Source: CAVUDO01 sp963740255
Lineage (GTDB): Bacteria; Actinomycetota; Actinomycetes; Mycobacteriales; Cryptosporangiaceae
Direction: 5' to 3'
Assembly (NCBI GenBank): GCA_963740255.1
Contig: CAVUDO010000006.1
Span: forward strand, 620,001 to 684,000
Length of the DNA stretch: 64,000 nt
Under the pieces are notes generated by a model. That model searched no databases, was not told the DNA's origin, and saw nothing but the letters and a program-made list of their open reading frames with translations. The position numbers and the translations under genes were made by a program. How positions within the stretch are numbered: position 1 is the stretch's first letter; each line of letters opens with the position of its first letter. Of the stretch, positions 32,868 to 41,566 are shown piece by piece.

Positions 32868-33386
32868 ATGGTGGACAACATGACCAGTCTGCCGAGCCGC
32901 AGCGTGGACGTTCTGGACGCCCGCCTGTTGGCGGTGCTGGCGGCCGAGCCCCGGATCGGCGTGCTGGAGATCTCCCGGCGCCTCGGGGTGGCGCGCGGCA
33001 CGGTCCAGGCCCGGCTCGACCGCCTGACCGCCCGCGGCGTGATCGCCGACTTCGCCCCGACCGTCGACCCGGCCGCGCTGGGCTATCCCGTGACGGCGTT
33101 CGTCACGCTGGAGATCCGGCAGGGACGCGGCCACGAGGCGATCGCCGGTGACCTGGCCCGCATCCCGGAGGTGCTGGAGGTGCACACGATCACCGGCCCC
33201 GGCGACATGTTCTGCCGGCTGGTCGCCCGCTCCAACGCCGACCTCCAGCGGGTGATCGACGCGGTGGTGGCCACCCGCGGCATCCTGCGCACTGCCACGA
33301 TCATCGCGCTGGCCACCCAGGTGCCGCACCGCGTGCTCCCGCTGGTCCACGCCGCCGCCGGGTCGTCGGGGGCCGCGCCGGCCTGA
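32868..33386 (+). CDS. Lrp/AsnC-family regulator, probable regulator of tyrosine catabolism
   Basis: A 172-residue regulator. N-terminal HTH: LLAVLAAEPRIGVLEISRRL, then GVARGTVQARLDRLTARGVI. C-terminal RAM/ligand domain: VTAFVTLEIRQGRGHEAIAG, VLEVHTITGPGDMFCRLVAR. ATG 32868 is chosen (a second ATG at 32880 is possible). It is divergent from hppD across 122 bases, the classical arrangement for a ligand-responsive regulator of the adjacent catabolic gene, probably sensing tyrosine or phenylalanine. That effector is inference. Confidence 0.9.
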   Translation: MVDNMTSLPSRSVDVLDARLLAVLAAEPRIGVLEISRRLGVARGTVQARLDRLTARGVIADFAPTVDPAALGYPVTAFVTLEIRQGRGHEAIAGDLARIPEVLEVHTITGPGDMFCRLVARSNADLQRVIDAVVATRGILRTATIIALATQVPHRVLPLVHAAAGSSGAAPA

Positions 33387-33400
33387 CTCGCGGGAACCGC

Positions 33401-35041
33401 TCAGACCGCGTGCGGCGCGGGCGGCGCGGCATCCGGATCGGGTGGCGGTGCGGTGGCGTCCGGGTCGGTACGCTGCCCGGCGGTTTCCGCGTCGGGGGAG
33501 GGCTCCGCGGCCGTCGGGGCCGGAGCGGCCTGTGCCGCGGGCGGCGGGGGGACGGACGGCGGCGGGACGGCCGGCGGCGGGACGGACGGCGGCGGCGAGC
33601 TGGGAGCGGCGGGCACCGGGGTCAGGGCGGGCAGTGGCGGCGCCGCCTCGGCCAGGGCATGGAGGGCGGCGGCGAAGCACTCCGCGGGGGCGGACACCAG
33701 GCCCGCACCGACCTGGCCGGTGCCGGGGACGCGACCGGCGATGCCGGTGTCGAGCCGCGGCAGGATGCCCGTGCGCACCACGGCGGTGACGTCGATGCCG
33801 GTCGCCGCGCCGCGGAAGCCGAGACTCGGCAGCGCGTACGCCGGGTTCTCCGCCACGGTGATCTCGTACATCTCCTGACTGGTGCGCAGCGCGTCGGGCA
33901 GGGTGCCGCCGACGAACCGCACGATCGCCGGGGCGCCGGCCATCGCGAACCCGCCGATGCCCGCCGTCTCGGTGATCGTCCCGTCGCCCAGGTCGGGGTT
34001 GGCGTCCTCGGGTCCGTAGCTGCCGAGGAACAGCCCGTCGGGGATGCCGGCCGGGCCGAGGAACCAGCGGTCGCCGGTGCCCGACACCTGGATGCCGAAG
34101 TCGGTGCCGTTGCGGGCCATCGCGGTGACGACGGTGGAACCCGGGATGCCCGCTGCCGCGGCGGTCTGGAGCTTGCAGGCGGCCATCACGAGGCTGAGGA
34201 AGAAGTGGTCGTTGCCGCCCACGAAACGCGCCACGTCGGCCACCTCGCGACTGCCGAATCCGCTCTCGACGACGTGCGGGAGCAGGTCGCGCAGCAGCAT
34301 CAGGGTGCCGGCCCGGTTGCGGTTGTGCCCCTCGTCGCCCATCTGGATCATCTGGCCGACGAGCGACTTGACGTCCAGCGGGCCGTGGGCGTGCACCGCG
34401 GCCCGCAGAGCGGGTCCGAGCACGGCCGACATCCAGCGCAGCCGCACCACCACCTCCGGCGAGTAGGCGCCGTAGCGCAGCACCTTGCCCAGCCCCTCGT
34501 TCAGCGAGCACCAGGCCGTCCGGTGGTGCGCCTCGTCCCGCAGTACGAAGACCCACATCGACGGCGACACCACGCCGGCCATCGGGCCGACACCACCGGA
34601 CGCGTGACAGGGCGACCAGCCGACGTCCTCCCCGGTGGCGAGCTTCCGTTCAGCCGTGAGCGGGTCCTCGGCCAGGCCCTCGAAGAGCATGGCGCCGATC
34701 AGCGCGCCGCGGAGCGCGCCGGAGGCCCGTTCCCAGTCGACCGGCGGGCCCGCGTGACAGAACTGCCCCGGTGCCAGCCCGACGACCTGGGCGGCGGGCT
34801 GGACGTCCACCAACACCGCGCCGGCCGCCATCATCGACAGCGCGGCCTGGACGTTCGCGTCGGCCCGCCGCGGGTCGCCGAGCACGCGCGCCAGCGCCGC
34901 CTCGGTGTCGGCCGGTGGGGGCCGCCACGCCACCGAGGTGTGCGCGGTGGCCTGCGCGTCCAGGGCGTCGGCGAAGAGCTGGACACCGGCGGTGACCACG
35001 GTGGGCTCCCGGCCGAGCAGCCCGTGCAGCGCCGCGGTCAC
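33401..35041 (-). CDS. allG: DUF1116 protein, AllG-like subunit of oxamate carbamoyltransferase
   Basis: A 546-residue protein with the DUF1116 core: GVQLFADALDAQATAHTSVA, WRPPPADTEAALARVLGD, GVSPSM-type segment (VVSPSMWVFVLRDEAHHRTA), MGDEGHNRNRAGTLMLLRDL, GGNDHFFLSLVMAACK, MARNGTDFGIQVSGTGDRWF. The last about 75 residues are a Pro/Ala low-complexity tail not expected in the family. GTG 35041 has GGAGGTG upstream and overlaps the stop of the allF-like gene (GTGA). In E. coli, allF (fdrA), allG (ylbE) and allH (ylbF) together encode oxamic transcarbamylase of allantoin breakdown; the same three families are adjacent here. Confidence 0.85.
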   Translation of the reverse strand: MTAALHGLLGREPTVVTAGVQLFADALDAQATAHTSVAWRPPPADTEAALARVLGDPRRADANVQAALSMMAAGAVLVDVQPAAQVVGLAPGQFCHAGPPVDWERASGALRGALIGAMLFEGLAEDPLTAERKLATGEDVGWSPCHASGGVGPMAGVVSPSMWVFVLRDEAHHRTAWCSLNEGLGKVLRYGAYSPEVVVRLRWMSAVLGPALRAAVHAHGPLDVKSLVGQMIQMGDEGHNRNRAGTLMLLRDLLPHVVESGFGSREVADVARFVGGNDHFFLSLVMAACKLQTAAAAGIPGSTVVTAMARNGTDFGIQVSGTGDRWFLGPAGIPDGLFLGSYGPEDANPDLGDGTITETAGIGGFAMAGAPAIVRFVGGTLPDALRTSQEMYEITVAENPAYALPSLGFRGAATGIDVTAVVRTGILPRLDTGIAGRVPGTGQVGAGLVSAPAECFAAALHALAEAAPPLPALTPVPAAPSSPPPSVPPPAVPPPSVPPPPAAQAAPAPTAAEPSPDAETAGQRTDPDATAPPPDPDAAPPAPHAV

Positions 35042-36528
35042 GGCGCACCTCCGCCGGCCAGGGCCACGGCATACCTGGCCGCCTCGGAGTTGGACACGAA
35101 CACGGCCGCGCCGGCGTCCCACAACGCGGTGGCCTGGCGGCTCAGGCTCTGCGGGTCGTCCGCGGTGCCCACCAGCGTGACGACGAAGGCGAGCTCCCGG
35201 CCGGCGTCCTTCGCGGTGCGACGGCCCGCCTCGATCGCGACCGCGAGTTCGGCCGCCGGGTCGGGATGGGCGGCGTGCCCGAGGACGACGTCGACCAGGA
35301 TCACCGAGCAGTCCGGGTCGGCTGCCTGCTCGGCGAGGTGTTCGAGCCGGAGCGTGCCGTCGATCATCGGATGCGGCCGGCCCTGGGTGAGCTGGTCGGT
35401 GCCGAAGTCGATCATCGCGTGACCGGTGAGCGGGGGCTCTGCCGGTAGCGTCCATTCTGGACGCAGGGGGACGTTGGAGGCGATCGGTCCGAGGGTTTCC
35501 GACGCGATCAGCATCGCCTCGTCGCAGAGCGTGCCGCCGTCGAACAGGCCGCGCAGCGCCCCTTCCGACGGCACCGGCTGCGCCACGGGCAGCCAGCGCG
35601 GCCACAGCTCCGGCGCCGGACGGTCGAGCACGCCGAGCAGGGTGGCCACCGCGGCGGTCAGGTCGGGCTGGCAGGGACTGAGCAGCGCGAACACCACCGG
35701 GGTGGACAGCGAGCCGGCGTGCTCCCGGACGGCGTCCGCCACCTCGCGGGACGCCGGCTTGGACACCACCAGAATCACCTCGGTGGCCGGGTCGGCGTCC
35801 AGGGCGTTCAGCGCGGCGTAGGTCGATCGGCCGGCCACCTCGTCGGACAGGTCGCGGTTGCCCACCCCGAGGCAGTGCGAGACGCCCACGCCTGCGGCGT
35901 CGAGCAGCGCCATCGCGTGCTGGGCACCCGTGCCCGAGGCCGCGACGATTCCCACCGGCCCCGGCCGCACGACGTTGGCGAACCCCAGTCCGACGCCGCC
36001 GACGACCGCCGTGCCGCAACCGGGGCCCATCACCAGCAGGCCGCGTGCGGTGGCGGCGTCCTTCAACGCGACCTCGTACTCCAGCGGGATGTTGTCGCTG
36101 AACAGCATCACCGACGCACCGGCGTCCAACGCGTCCATGGCGTCGAGGAAGGCGTACCGGCCCGGCGTGGAGATCAGCGCCACCGACGCCCCGCTGCGAC
36201 GGACGGCGGAGCCGACGGTGCGCGGGGGGGAGGTGCCCCCAGCCCCGGTGGTGGCCGACGCGGGTTCGGCGAGCTCTTCCTCCAGCCGGGCCAGCGCGGC
36301 GCCCACGCCGGCGTCGCCTTCGGCGGCCACGGCCACCACCATGTCGTTCGCGGTCGCGTCGTCGGGCGCTTCGAAACCCATGCCGGTGAGCAGTTCGAGG
36401 TTGAGCGCGGTGGCCATCGCGACGAGCGCGCCGCTGACCCCGGGCGCGCCCGAGACCGCCCGGCTGACCTGCATGAGGCGCACCGAGTCGCGGAAGGCGC
36501 CGCGGCGCAACTCGACGTGGCGGGTCAC
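35038..36528 (-). CDS. allF: FdrA/AllF-like subunit of oxamate carbamoyltransferase
   Basis: A 496-residue protein of the FdrA family, which has a succinyl-CoA-synthetase-like CoA-binding fold: VTRHVELRRGAFRDSVRLM at the start, AVSGAPGVSGALVAMATALN, FSDNIPLEYEVALKDAATAR, GLLVMGPGCGTAVVGGVGLG, VGIVAASGTGAQHAMALL, and the C-terminal FGTDQLTQGRPHPMIDGTLR. GTG 36528 overlaps the stop of the allH-like gene, and its own stop overlaps the allG-like start, so the three are one translationally coupled unit. In E. coli FdrA is AllF of oxamic transcarbamylase. No carbamate kinase gene is nearby. Confidence 0.87.
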   Translation of the reverse strand: MTRHVELRRGAFRDSVRLMQVSRAVSGAPGVSGALVAMATALNLELLTGMGFEAPDDATANDMVVAVAAEGDAGVGAALARLEEELAEPASATTGAGGTSPPRTVGSAVRRSGASVALISTPGRYAFLDAMDALDAGASVMLFSDNIPLEYEVALKDAATARGLLVMGPGCGTAVVGGVGLGFANVVRPGPVGIVAASGTGAQHAMALLDAAGVGVSHCLGVGNRDLSDEVAGRSTYAALNALDADPATEVILVVSKPASREVADAVREHAGSLSTPVVFALLSPCQPDLTAAVATLLGVLDRPAPELWPRWLPVAQPVPSEGALRGLFDGGTLCDEAMLIASETLGPIASNVPLRPEWTLPAEPPLTGHAMIDFGTDQLTQGRPHPMIDGTLRLEHLAEQAADPDCSVILVDVVLGHAAHPDPAAELAVAIEAGRRTAKDAGRELAFVVTLVGTADDPQSLSRQATALWDAGAAVFVSNSEAARYAVALAGGGAP

Positions 36529-37379
36529 GGGGCGATCCTTCCATGGCTCGGAACGGCCACCGGTGGCCGCGACAGTGCGGCAGCGTCGAGCGCGGCAGTT
36601 GCTCCCCGGGCCAGGCCGGCGCCGGAGGTGTGGCCCACGTCGAGCAGGGCGACCAGCGCGGCGTCCATCCCGGGGTGGTCCCCCACGTCGAGCACGGCGT
36701 CGAGCACGGCGGCGAGCGGCGGTACGCACTCGCCGCCTGCGGCGTGGCGGAGCAGCGCGGCCGAGACCGCCGTCGTCGCGGCGGGTGCCGTTGCCCGCAC
36801 GATCTCGGCCAGCGGGTCGGCGCCGGGATGGGCGAGCGCGCGCAGGGCCACCAGCATCCCGGCCAGAACGTCGTCGCCGAGCGGGGTGAGGCCGGGGCCG
36901 CGGCCGAGCAGGGCACCGACCGGGTCGGTCAGCCCGCCGGCGTCTGCCGCGCCGGTGAGGACGCTGGTCAACTGGGCGGCTGCCCGCCGGCCGGCGGCGT
37001 CCAGCGGGTCGGCGACGGCGCGACGGATCGCGTCGGCCGCCGCGGTCAGCGCTGGGGGATCCACCCGGCGCAGCCCCCGCGGCCGCGGGGGCTGCCACCA
37101 GCGGCCCACCCGGTAGGCCGCGTCGCCGACCACCACACCGCCCGCGCCGACCTGGGCGCCGTCCCCGATCCGTGGCGTCGGCAACGACCCGGCGCCGACA
37201 ACCGCCGCGCACGGCACCCGTACCGCAGTCGGCAGTGCCAGGCAGACCATCGGTGTCTCCGGGTGGTCGGTCGCGAGGTAGACCGCGGAGTCGAGCACTC
37301 CCACGACCCGCGCGGGCCGAACCACACCGGTGAGCAGGTCGGCGAGCGAGGCCGACGCGGCACACGCGTAGAACACCAA
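36525..37379 (-). CDS. allH: DUF2877 protein, AllH-like subunit of oxamate carbamoyltransferase
   Basis: A 284-residue DUF2877 protein, first gene of the three-gene unit. Landmarks: VVGVLDSAVYLATDHPETPM, the DUF2877 core LTGAADAGGLTDPVGALLGR, GPGLTPLGDDVLAGMLVALR (the family's Gly-Pro-Gly-Leu-Thr-Pro motif) and a C-terminal helix set. It starts at TTG 37379 or GTG 37376, six bases after GGGAGGTGAG. It matches YlbF (AllH) of E. coli by family. The unit likely acts in purine/allantoin nitrogen use, which is inference from the family. Confidence 0.85.
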   Translation of the reverse strand: MVFYACAASASLADLLTGVVRPARVVGVLDSAVYLATDHPETPMVCLALPTAVRVPCAAVVGAGSLPTPRIGDGAQVGAGGVVVGDAAYRVGRWWQPPRPRGLRRVDPPALTAAADAIRRAVADPLDAAGRRAAAQLTSVLTGAADAGGLTDPVGALLGRGPGLTPLGDDVLAGMLVALRALAHPGADPLAEIVRATAPAATTAVSAALLRHAAGGECVPPLAAVLDAVLDVGDHPGMDAALVALLDVGHTSGAGLARGATAALDAAALSRPPVAVPSHGRIAP

Positions 37380-37444
37380 GCGTTCTCACCTCCCGGGCAG
37401 CCGCCACACAGAGGCTACGGGCGGACATCGCCCCGGCACAGTGG

Positions 37445-38161
37445 TCAGGCCAGGCGGGAGAGCGCCGACCAGTCCTCGCGTGCGGCGCGGAGGAGGCGGC
37501 GCGGTTGCAGCTCCCCTTCCGTCGCGACGATGTCGGCGAACGCGGGGCAGTCCACCAGGTCGTGGCCCCTGGCCAGGCACAGGTGGATGCCGGTGAGCTG
37601 GGCCGCCCGGGCGGTGGCCCGGAGCTGGCCCTCGCCCACGATCGGCAGTCGCTTCACCAGTTCCCTGACCATGAACTGCTCGACCTTGGGCCGGCCCATC
37701 CAGCGCCACGCCTGTTCGGCCAGCGTCGAGGCGATGCCGTGCATCTTCGTCGGGGAGTTCAGTGCCTGCCGGGCGGCGGCTGCCACCACGGTGCAGTTGG
37801 CCGGTTCCCAGCGCTCGCGCAGGTCGGCCCAGGTGGTCGGGTCGAACAGGCGTCCCGCGAGGTCCTCCACGCCGGGGTAGGCGCCGCCGCCGACGAGGTC
37901 GGCGCAGATCGCGGCGGCCCGGGCCAGCCGCTGCCGGCGGGCGGCGTCGTCCGCGGAGATCTCGTGCGGCGCGTCCGCGGGGACCTCGGCCGGAACCACC
38001 GTGAGCGGGGGTGCGTCGCCTTCGGTGTGCAGGCGGCAGGGGCCGGGCTCGCTGACGACGTTCCGGCACGGCGTACCTCGGCGGGTCGGCGCTCCACAGC
38101 GGAGCTCGGCCCTGTCACCGGCCCGCTCACCAGCCCTGCCGCCACCCCTGTCACCAGCCAT
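37445..38161 (-). CDS. Zinc-ribbon-like (DUF5763-type) protein of unknown function
   Basis: A 238-residue protein. Residues about 19-45 read LRCGAPTRRGTPCRNVV followed by GPCRLH, a C-x9-C-x9-C-x2-H pattern of the small DUF5763-type putative zinc motif often seen in phage and actinomycete proteins. The rest is helical (AADAARRQRLARAAAICADL-like, WEPANCTVVAAAARQALNSP, WRWMGRPKVEQFMVRELVKR). ATG 38161 is chosen; the open frame upstream lacks homology. DNA- or RNA-binding is a guess from the motif only. Confidence 0.65.
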   Translation of the reverse strand: MAGDRGGGRAGERAGDRAELRCGAPTRRGTPCRNVVSEPGPCRLHTEGDAPPLTVVPAEVPADAPHEISADDAARRQRLARAAAICADLVGGGAYPGVEDLAGRLFDPTTWADLRERWEPANCTVVAAAARQALNSPTKMHGIASTLAEQAWRWMGRPKVEQFMVRELVKRLPIVGEGQLRATARAAQLTGIHLCLARGHDLVDCPAFADIVATEGELQPRRLLRAAREDWSALSRLA

Positions 38162-38358
38162 GGCTTCAGAGTGCGCCCCGACCGCCGCCGCCGCCAGGTT
38201 CGGTACGCACCGGGCCCCAAGGGCGAAGAGGGCCGGTTGTCGGGATTGTTGGCCAAGGGGACGATCCGGCAAGGTGGATGGCGTCGCTAGCGTCGTGTGG
38301 TCGGTGCGTCTGGAGCGCCCCGGCAACGGTGCTGCGGAGTGGGCTGGGGGAGGCGTAC

Positions 38359-38925
38359 ATGCGGGTTGCCGGAATCGTGCTGGCCGCGGGTGCCGGAGGC
38401 CGCTTCGGCGGGCCGAAGGCGTTGGCGTCGCTGGACGGGCAACGACTGGTCGACCGGGCCGTGCGCCTGTTGCGGGACGGCCGCTGCGCGCCGGTGTACG
38501 TGGTGGCGGGCGCGGTGCCGCTCGCGGTGCCAGGTGCGCTCGTGGTCGACAACCCCGACTGGGAGACCGGGCTGGGTTCGTCGGTGCGTGCGGGGCTGCG
38601 GGCGGCCGGACGCGTGCTCGGACCGCGGAAGCCGAGTGCGGTGGTGGTGGTCCGGGTGGACACCCCGTGGCTGGGTGCCGACGCGGTGCGCCGGGTCGTC
38701 GCCGCGCACGAGGCCGGTGCGTCTGCGGTCATGGCCACCTACGCCGGGGAGCGGAGTCATCCGGTGCTGCTCGGTTCGGAGCACTGGGAGAAGGTCATGG
38801 CCGGTGCGAACGGAGACATCGGCGTCTGTGGGTTCCTCGAAGCGCACACCGAACTCGTCACCGACGTCCCGTGCGACGACACCGGCCGCCCCGACGCCGT
38901 CGCCACCCCCGCCGACCTGAGCTGA
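38359..38925 (+). CDS. MocA/MobA-like nucleotidyltransferase
   Basis: A 188-residue NTP transferase of the MobA/MocA kind: GIVLAAGAGGRFGGPKALAS (LAAGxSxRxGxxK type), VVVRVDTPWLGADAVRRVVA, then SHPVLLGSEHWEKVMAGANG and the closing PCDDTGRPDAVATPADL, the usual D(I/V)DTPAD ending. ATG 38359 lies six bases after GGGGGAGG. Members attach CMP or GMP to molybdopterin, or act in other cofactor pathways. With the allFGH-type genes next door, a molybdoenzyme of purine catabolism (xanthine dehydrogenase) elsewhere in the genome is a possible context; that is inference. Confidence 0.82.
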   Translation: MRVAGIVLAAGAGGRFGGPKALASLDGQRLVDRAVRLLRDGRCAPVYVVAGAVPLAVPGALVVDNPDWETGLGSSVRAGLRAAGRVLGPRKPSAVVVVRVDTPWLGADAVRRVVAAHEAGASAVMATYAGERSHPVLLGSEHWEKVMAGANGDIGVCGFLEAHTELVTDVPCDDTGRPDAVATPADLS

Positions 38926-39002
38926 CCGCCGACGTCTCAGCTGCGCCGCGGCCACCTCGGCGGGCAATCGGGGGTCGGTCCGTCCGCGTAGACTCGACGC
39001 CC

Positions 39003-40511
39003 GTGACGCTGCGTTTGTACGACACCGCCAGCAGGTCTACCCGCGAGTTCGTCCCGGTCACTCCGGGGCGCTGCGGGATCTACCTGTGCGGACCCACGGT
39101 GCAGTCCGCACCGCACATCGGACACCTGCGCTCGGGCCTGAACTACGACGTGCTGCGCCGGTGGCTGCTGCGCAACGGCTACGAGGTGACGTTCGTCCAG
39201 AACGTCACCGACATCGACGACAAGATCCTGGCCAAGTCCGCCGACGCGGGCGTCGAGTGGTGGGCGCTGGCGTACGCCAACGAGGTCGCCTACGCCGAGG
39301 GCTACGCCACGCTGGGCTGCCTGCCGCCGACGATCGCCCCCCGGGCCACCGGCCACGTGCCGGAGATGGTCGCGCTGATGCGCGAGCTGATCGACGCCGG
39401 CCACGGCTACGCGGCGGGCGGCGACGTCTACTTCGCGGTCACCACGTTCGACGGGTACGGCGCCCTCTCCGGCCAGCGGCTCGACCACATGCAGGCCGCC
39501 GCGGACGGCCCGGCCGAGGGCGGCGGGGCGGCGGACGGCGGCGGGGCGGCCGACGCCGGGCCCGGCGAGGCAGGCACCAAGCGGGACCCCCGCGACTTCG
39601 CGATGTGGAAGGCGCACAAGGCCGGCGAGCCCGCCACCGCCTCCTGGCCGACGCCGTGGGGCCCGGGCCGTCCCGGCTGGCACCTGGAGTGCTCCGCGAT
39701 GGCCGGCCGGTATCTCGGCGACACGTTCGACATCCACGGCGGCGGGCTCGACCTGGTGTTCCCGCACCACGAGAACGAGGTGGCCCAGTCCCAGGCGGCC
39801 GGACGCGGGTTCGCCAACTACTGGGTGCACCACGGGCTGCTCAACCTGGGCGGCGAGAAGATGAGCAAGTCGGTCGGCAACGTCATCGACCTCGCGCACG
39901 TCCTGTCGCTGGTGCGCCCGGTGGAGCTGCGCTACTACCTGACCGCGCCGCACTACCGCTCGACCATCGACTACAGCGAGGACAGCCTCGCCGAGGCCGC
40001 GAGCGCCTACCGCCGGATCGAGAACTTCGTGCAGCGGGCGACCGAACGTTTCGGCGTGGCCGCTCACCCCGGCCAGGGCGTGTTCTGCGCGGATTTCGCG
40101 ACGGCGATGGACGACGACCTCGGCACGCCCAAGGCCGTCGCCGCGGTCCACGACACCGTGCGCGCGGGCAACGCCGCGCTGGCGGCGGGCGACGACACGG
40201 CCGCGCGCGGAGCGCTCGCGAGCGTCCGTGCGATGCTCGACGTGCTCGGCCTCGACCCGCGCTCCGTACGGTGGAGCGGTGGCGCCGGCTCTGACCTGCA
40301 CAGCGTCGTCGACGGACTGGTGCGGGTCGCGCTCGAACAGCGTCAGCTCGCCCGGGCACGCAAGGACTTCGCCGCGGCGGACGCCGTCCGCGACCAGCTC
40401 AAGCACGCCGGTGTGCTCGTGGAAGACACCCCTGACGGTCCAAGGTGGACGCTCGCGGATTCGGGCGTGGTGCCCGCAGCCGGTGACCGCAGCTCCTTGG
40501 AAGGAACCTGA
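39003..40511 (+). CDS. cysS: Cysteinyl-tRNA synthetase
   Basis: A class I aminoacyl-tRNA synthetase of 502 residues. Zinc/HIGH region: IYLCGPTVQSAPHIGHLRSG. FVQNVTDIDDKILAKSA follows, then HLECSAMAGRYLGDTFDIHG, FPHHENEVAQSQAA, and the KMSKS loop LGGEKMSKSVGNVIDL. The C-terminal anticodon part contains RRIENFVQRATERF and ARKDFAAADAVRDQLKHAG. A Gly/Ala low-complexity insert (about residues 166-190) sits in the catalytic domain. GTG 39003 fits the family start (LRLYDTASR). In M. tuberculosis cysS likewise precedes the rlmB/TrmH gene; the stop overlaps rlmB by one base (TGATG). Confidence 0.96.
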   Translation: MTLRLYDTASRSTREFVPVTPGRCGIYLCGPTVQSAPHIGHLRSGLNYDVLRRWLLRNGYEVTFVQNVTDIDDKILAKSADAGVEWWALAYANEVAYAEGYATLGCLPPTIAPRATGHVPEMVALMRELIDAGHGYAAGGDVYFAVTTFDGYGALSGQRLDHMQAAADGPAEGGGAADGGGAADAGPGEAGTKRDPRDFAMWKAHKAGEPATASWPTPWGPGRPGWHLECSAMAGRYLGDTFDIHGGGLDLVFPHHENEVAQSQAAGRGFANYWVHHGLLNLGGEKMSKSVGNVIDLAHVLSLVRPVELRYYLTAPHYRSTIDYSEDSLAEAASAYRRIENFVQRATERFGVAAHPGQGVFCADFATAMDDDLGTPKAVAAVHDTVRAGNAALAAGDDTAARGALASVRAMLDVLGLDPRSVRWSGGAGSDLHSVVDGLVRVALEQRQLARARKDFAAADAVRDQLKHAGVLVEDTPDGPRWTLADSGVVPAAGDRSSLEGT

Positions 40512-41491
40512 TGGCGGGCAACAGCCAGCGCCCCAACCGGCGCAAGGACGGCACGAAGAAGGGCATGGTCACCGGGTCCGGTGGCAACCGCCGCAAGGCG
40601 CTGGAGGGAAAGGGCCCCACCCCGAAGGCCACCGACCGTCCCTACCACGCCGCCGCGAAGCGGGCGGGCGCGGCCAAGCGCGCCCAGGCGCGTCCCCGTG
40701 ACGCCGACCGGCCCCGCACCGCGCCAGGCCGCCGCGGGCCGGCCACCAAGGAGGCCGCGGAGCTGCTGGTCGGCCGCAACCCGGTGGCCGAGGCGCTGCG
40801 GGCCGAGATCCCGGCCACCGCGCTCTACCTCGCACTCGGCATCGACAGCGACGAGCGGGTCACCGAGGCGGTTGCGGCCGCGGGCGAGCGGGGACTGTCG
40901 ATCCTGGAGGTCAGCCGGGCCGAGCTCGACCGGATGACCGGCGGCGTGCTGCACCAGGGCATCGGCCTGAAGGTGCCGCCGTACCGGTACGCCGACCTCG
41001 ACACGGTGCTGGAGTCGGCCGGCACGGCCGCGCCCCTGCTCGTCGCACTCGACAGCGTCACCGATCCGCGCAACCTCGGCGCGGTGATCCGTTCGGCCGC
41101 GGCGTTCGGGGCGCACGGCGTGCTGCTGCCCGAACGCCGGTCGGTGACGATGACCGCGACGGCCTGGCGCACCTCGGCGGGAGCCGCGGCCCGGGTGCCC
41201 GTCGCCCGGATCACCAACCTGACCCGCACCGTGAAGGTGCTCCAGGACCGCGGCTTCACGGTGATCGGCCTGGACGCCGACGGCGACACGTCGCTGGACG
41301 ACCTCGTCGTCGGCCGGGAACCGCTGCTGCTCGTCGTCGGCTCGGAGGGCCGGGGCATGTCCCGGCTGGTCAGCGAGACGGTGGACCAGCGGGTGTCGAT
41401 CCCGATGTCGGGGGTCACCGAGTCGTTGAACGCCTCCGTGGCCGCGTCGGTGGTGCTGGCCCAGGTCGCGCGGCAGCGCCGGCTGGCCTGA
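40511..41491 (+). CDS. rlmB: 23S rRNA (guanosine-2'-O-)methyltransferase RlmB (SpoU family)
   Basis: A TrmH/SpoU-family 2'-O-ribose methyltransferase of 326 residues. The basic N-terminal extension (about 65 residues; KKGMVTGSGGNRRKALEGKG) is common in actinobacteria. The substrate-binding domain starts LLVGRNPVAEALRAEIP. The catalytic knot domain shows ALDSVTDPRNLGAVIRSAAA, LVVGSEGRGMSRLVSETVDQ and IPMSGVTESLNASVAASVVL (motifs 1-3). ATG 40511 overlaps the cysS stop by one base. Confidence 0.95.
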   Translation: MAGNSQRPNRRKDGTKKGMVTGSGGNRRKALEGKGPTPKATDRPYHAAAKRAGAAKRAQARPRDADRPRTAPGRRGPATKEAAELLVGRNPVAEALRAEIPATALYLALGIDSDERVTEAVAAAGERGLSILEVSRAELDRMTGGVLHQGIGLKVPPYRYADLDTVLESAGTAAPLLVALDSVTDPRNLGAVIRSAAAFGAHGVLLPERRSVTMTATAWRTSAGAAARVPVARITNLTRTVKVLQDRGFTVIGLDADGDTSLDDLVVGREPLLLVVGSEGRGMSRLVSETVDQRVSIPMSGVTESLNASVAASVVLAQVARQRRLA

Positions 41492-41525
41492 CCGTGTTCA
41501 CGGTGGGGACGGGTGGCGGTTACCG

Positions 41526-41540
41526 ACCGGTACCACCGGT
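41526..41540. promoter_or_regulatory. Candidate LacI-type operator
   Basis: ACCGGTACCACCGGT: two copies of the palindrome ACCGGT separated by three bases, 27 bases before the LacI-family start. Self-regulation is possible but unproved. Confidence 0.35.
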
Positions 41541-41566
41541 GTGCTGAATCGGTTAGGGTCCGGCGC

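Noticed and set aside
35042..36916. Upstream extension of the DUF1116 frame
   Set aside because: It is a shadow of the FdrA-like gene; GTG 35041 has GGAGGTG and the GTGA overlap.
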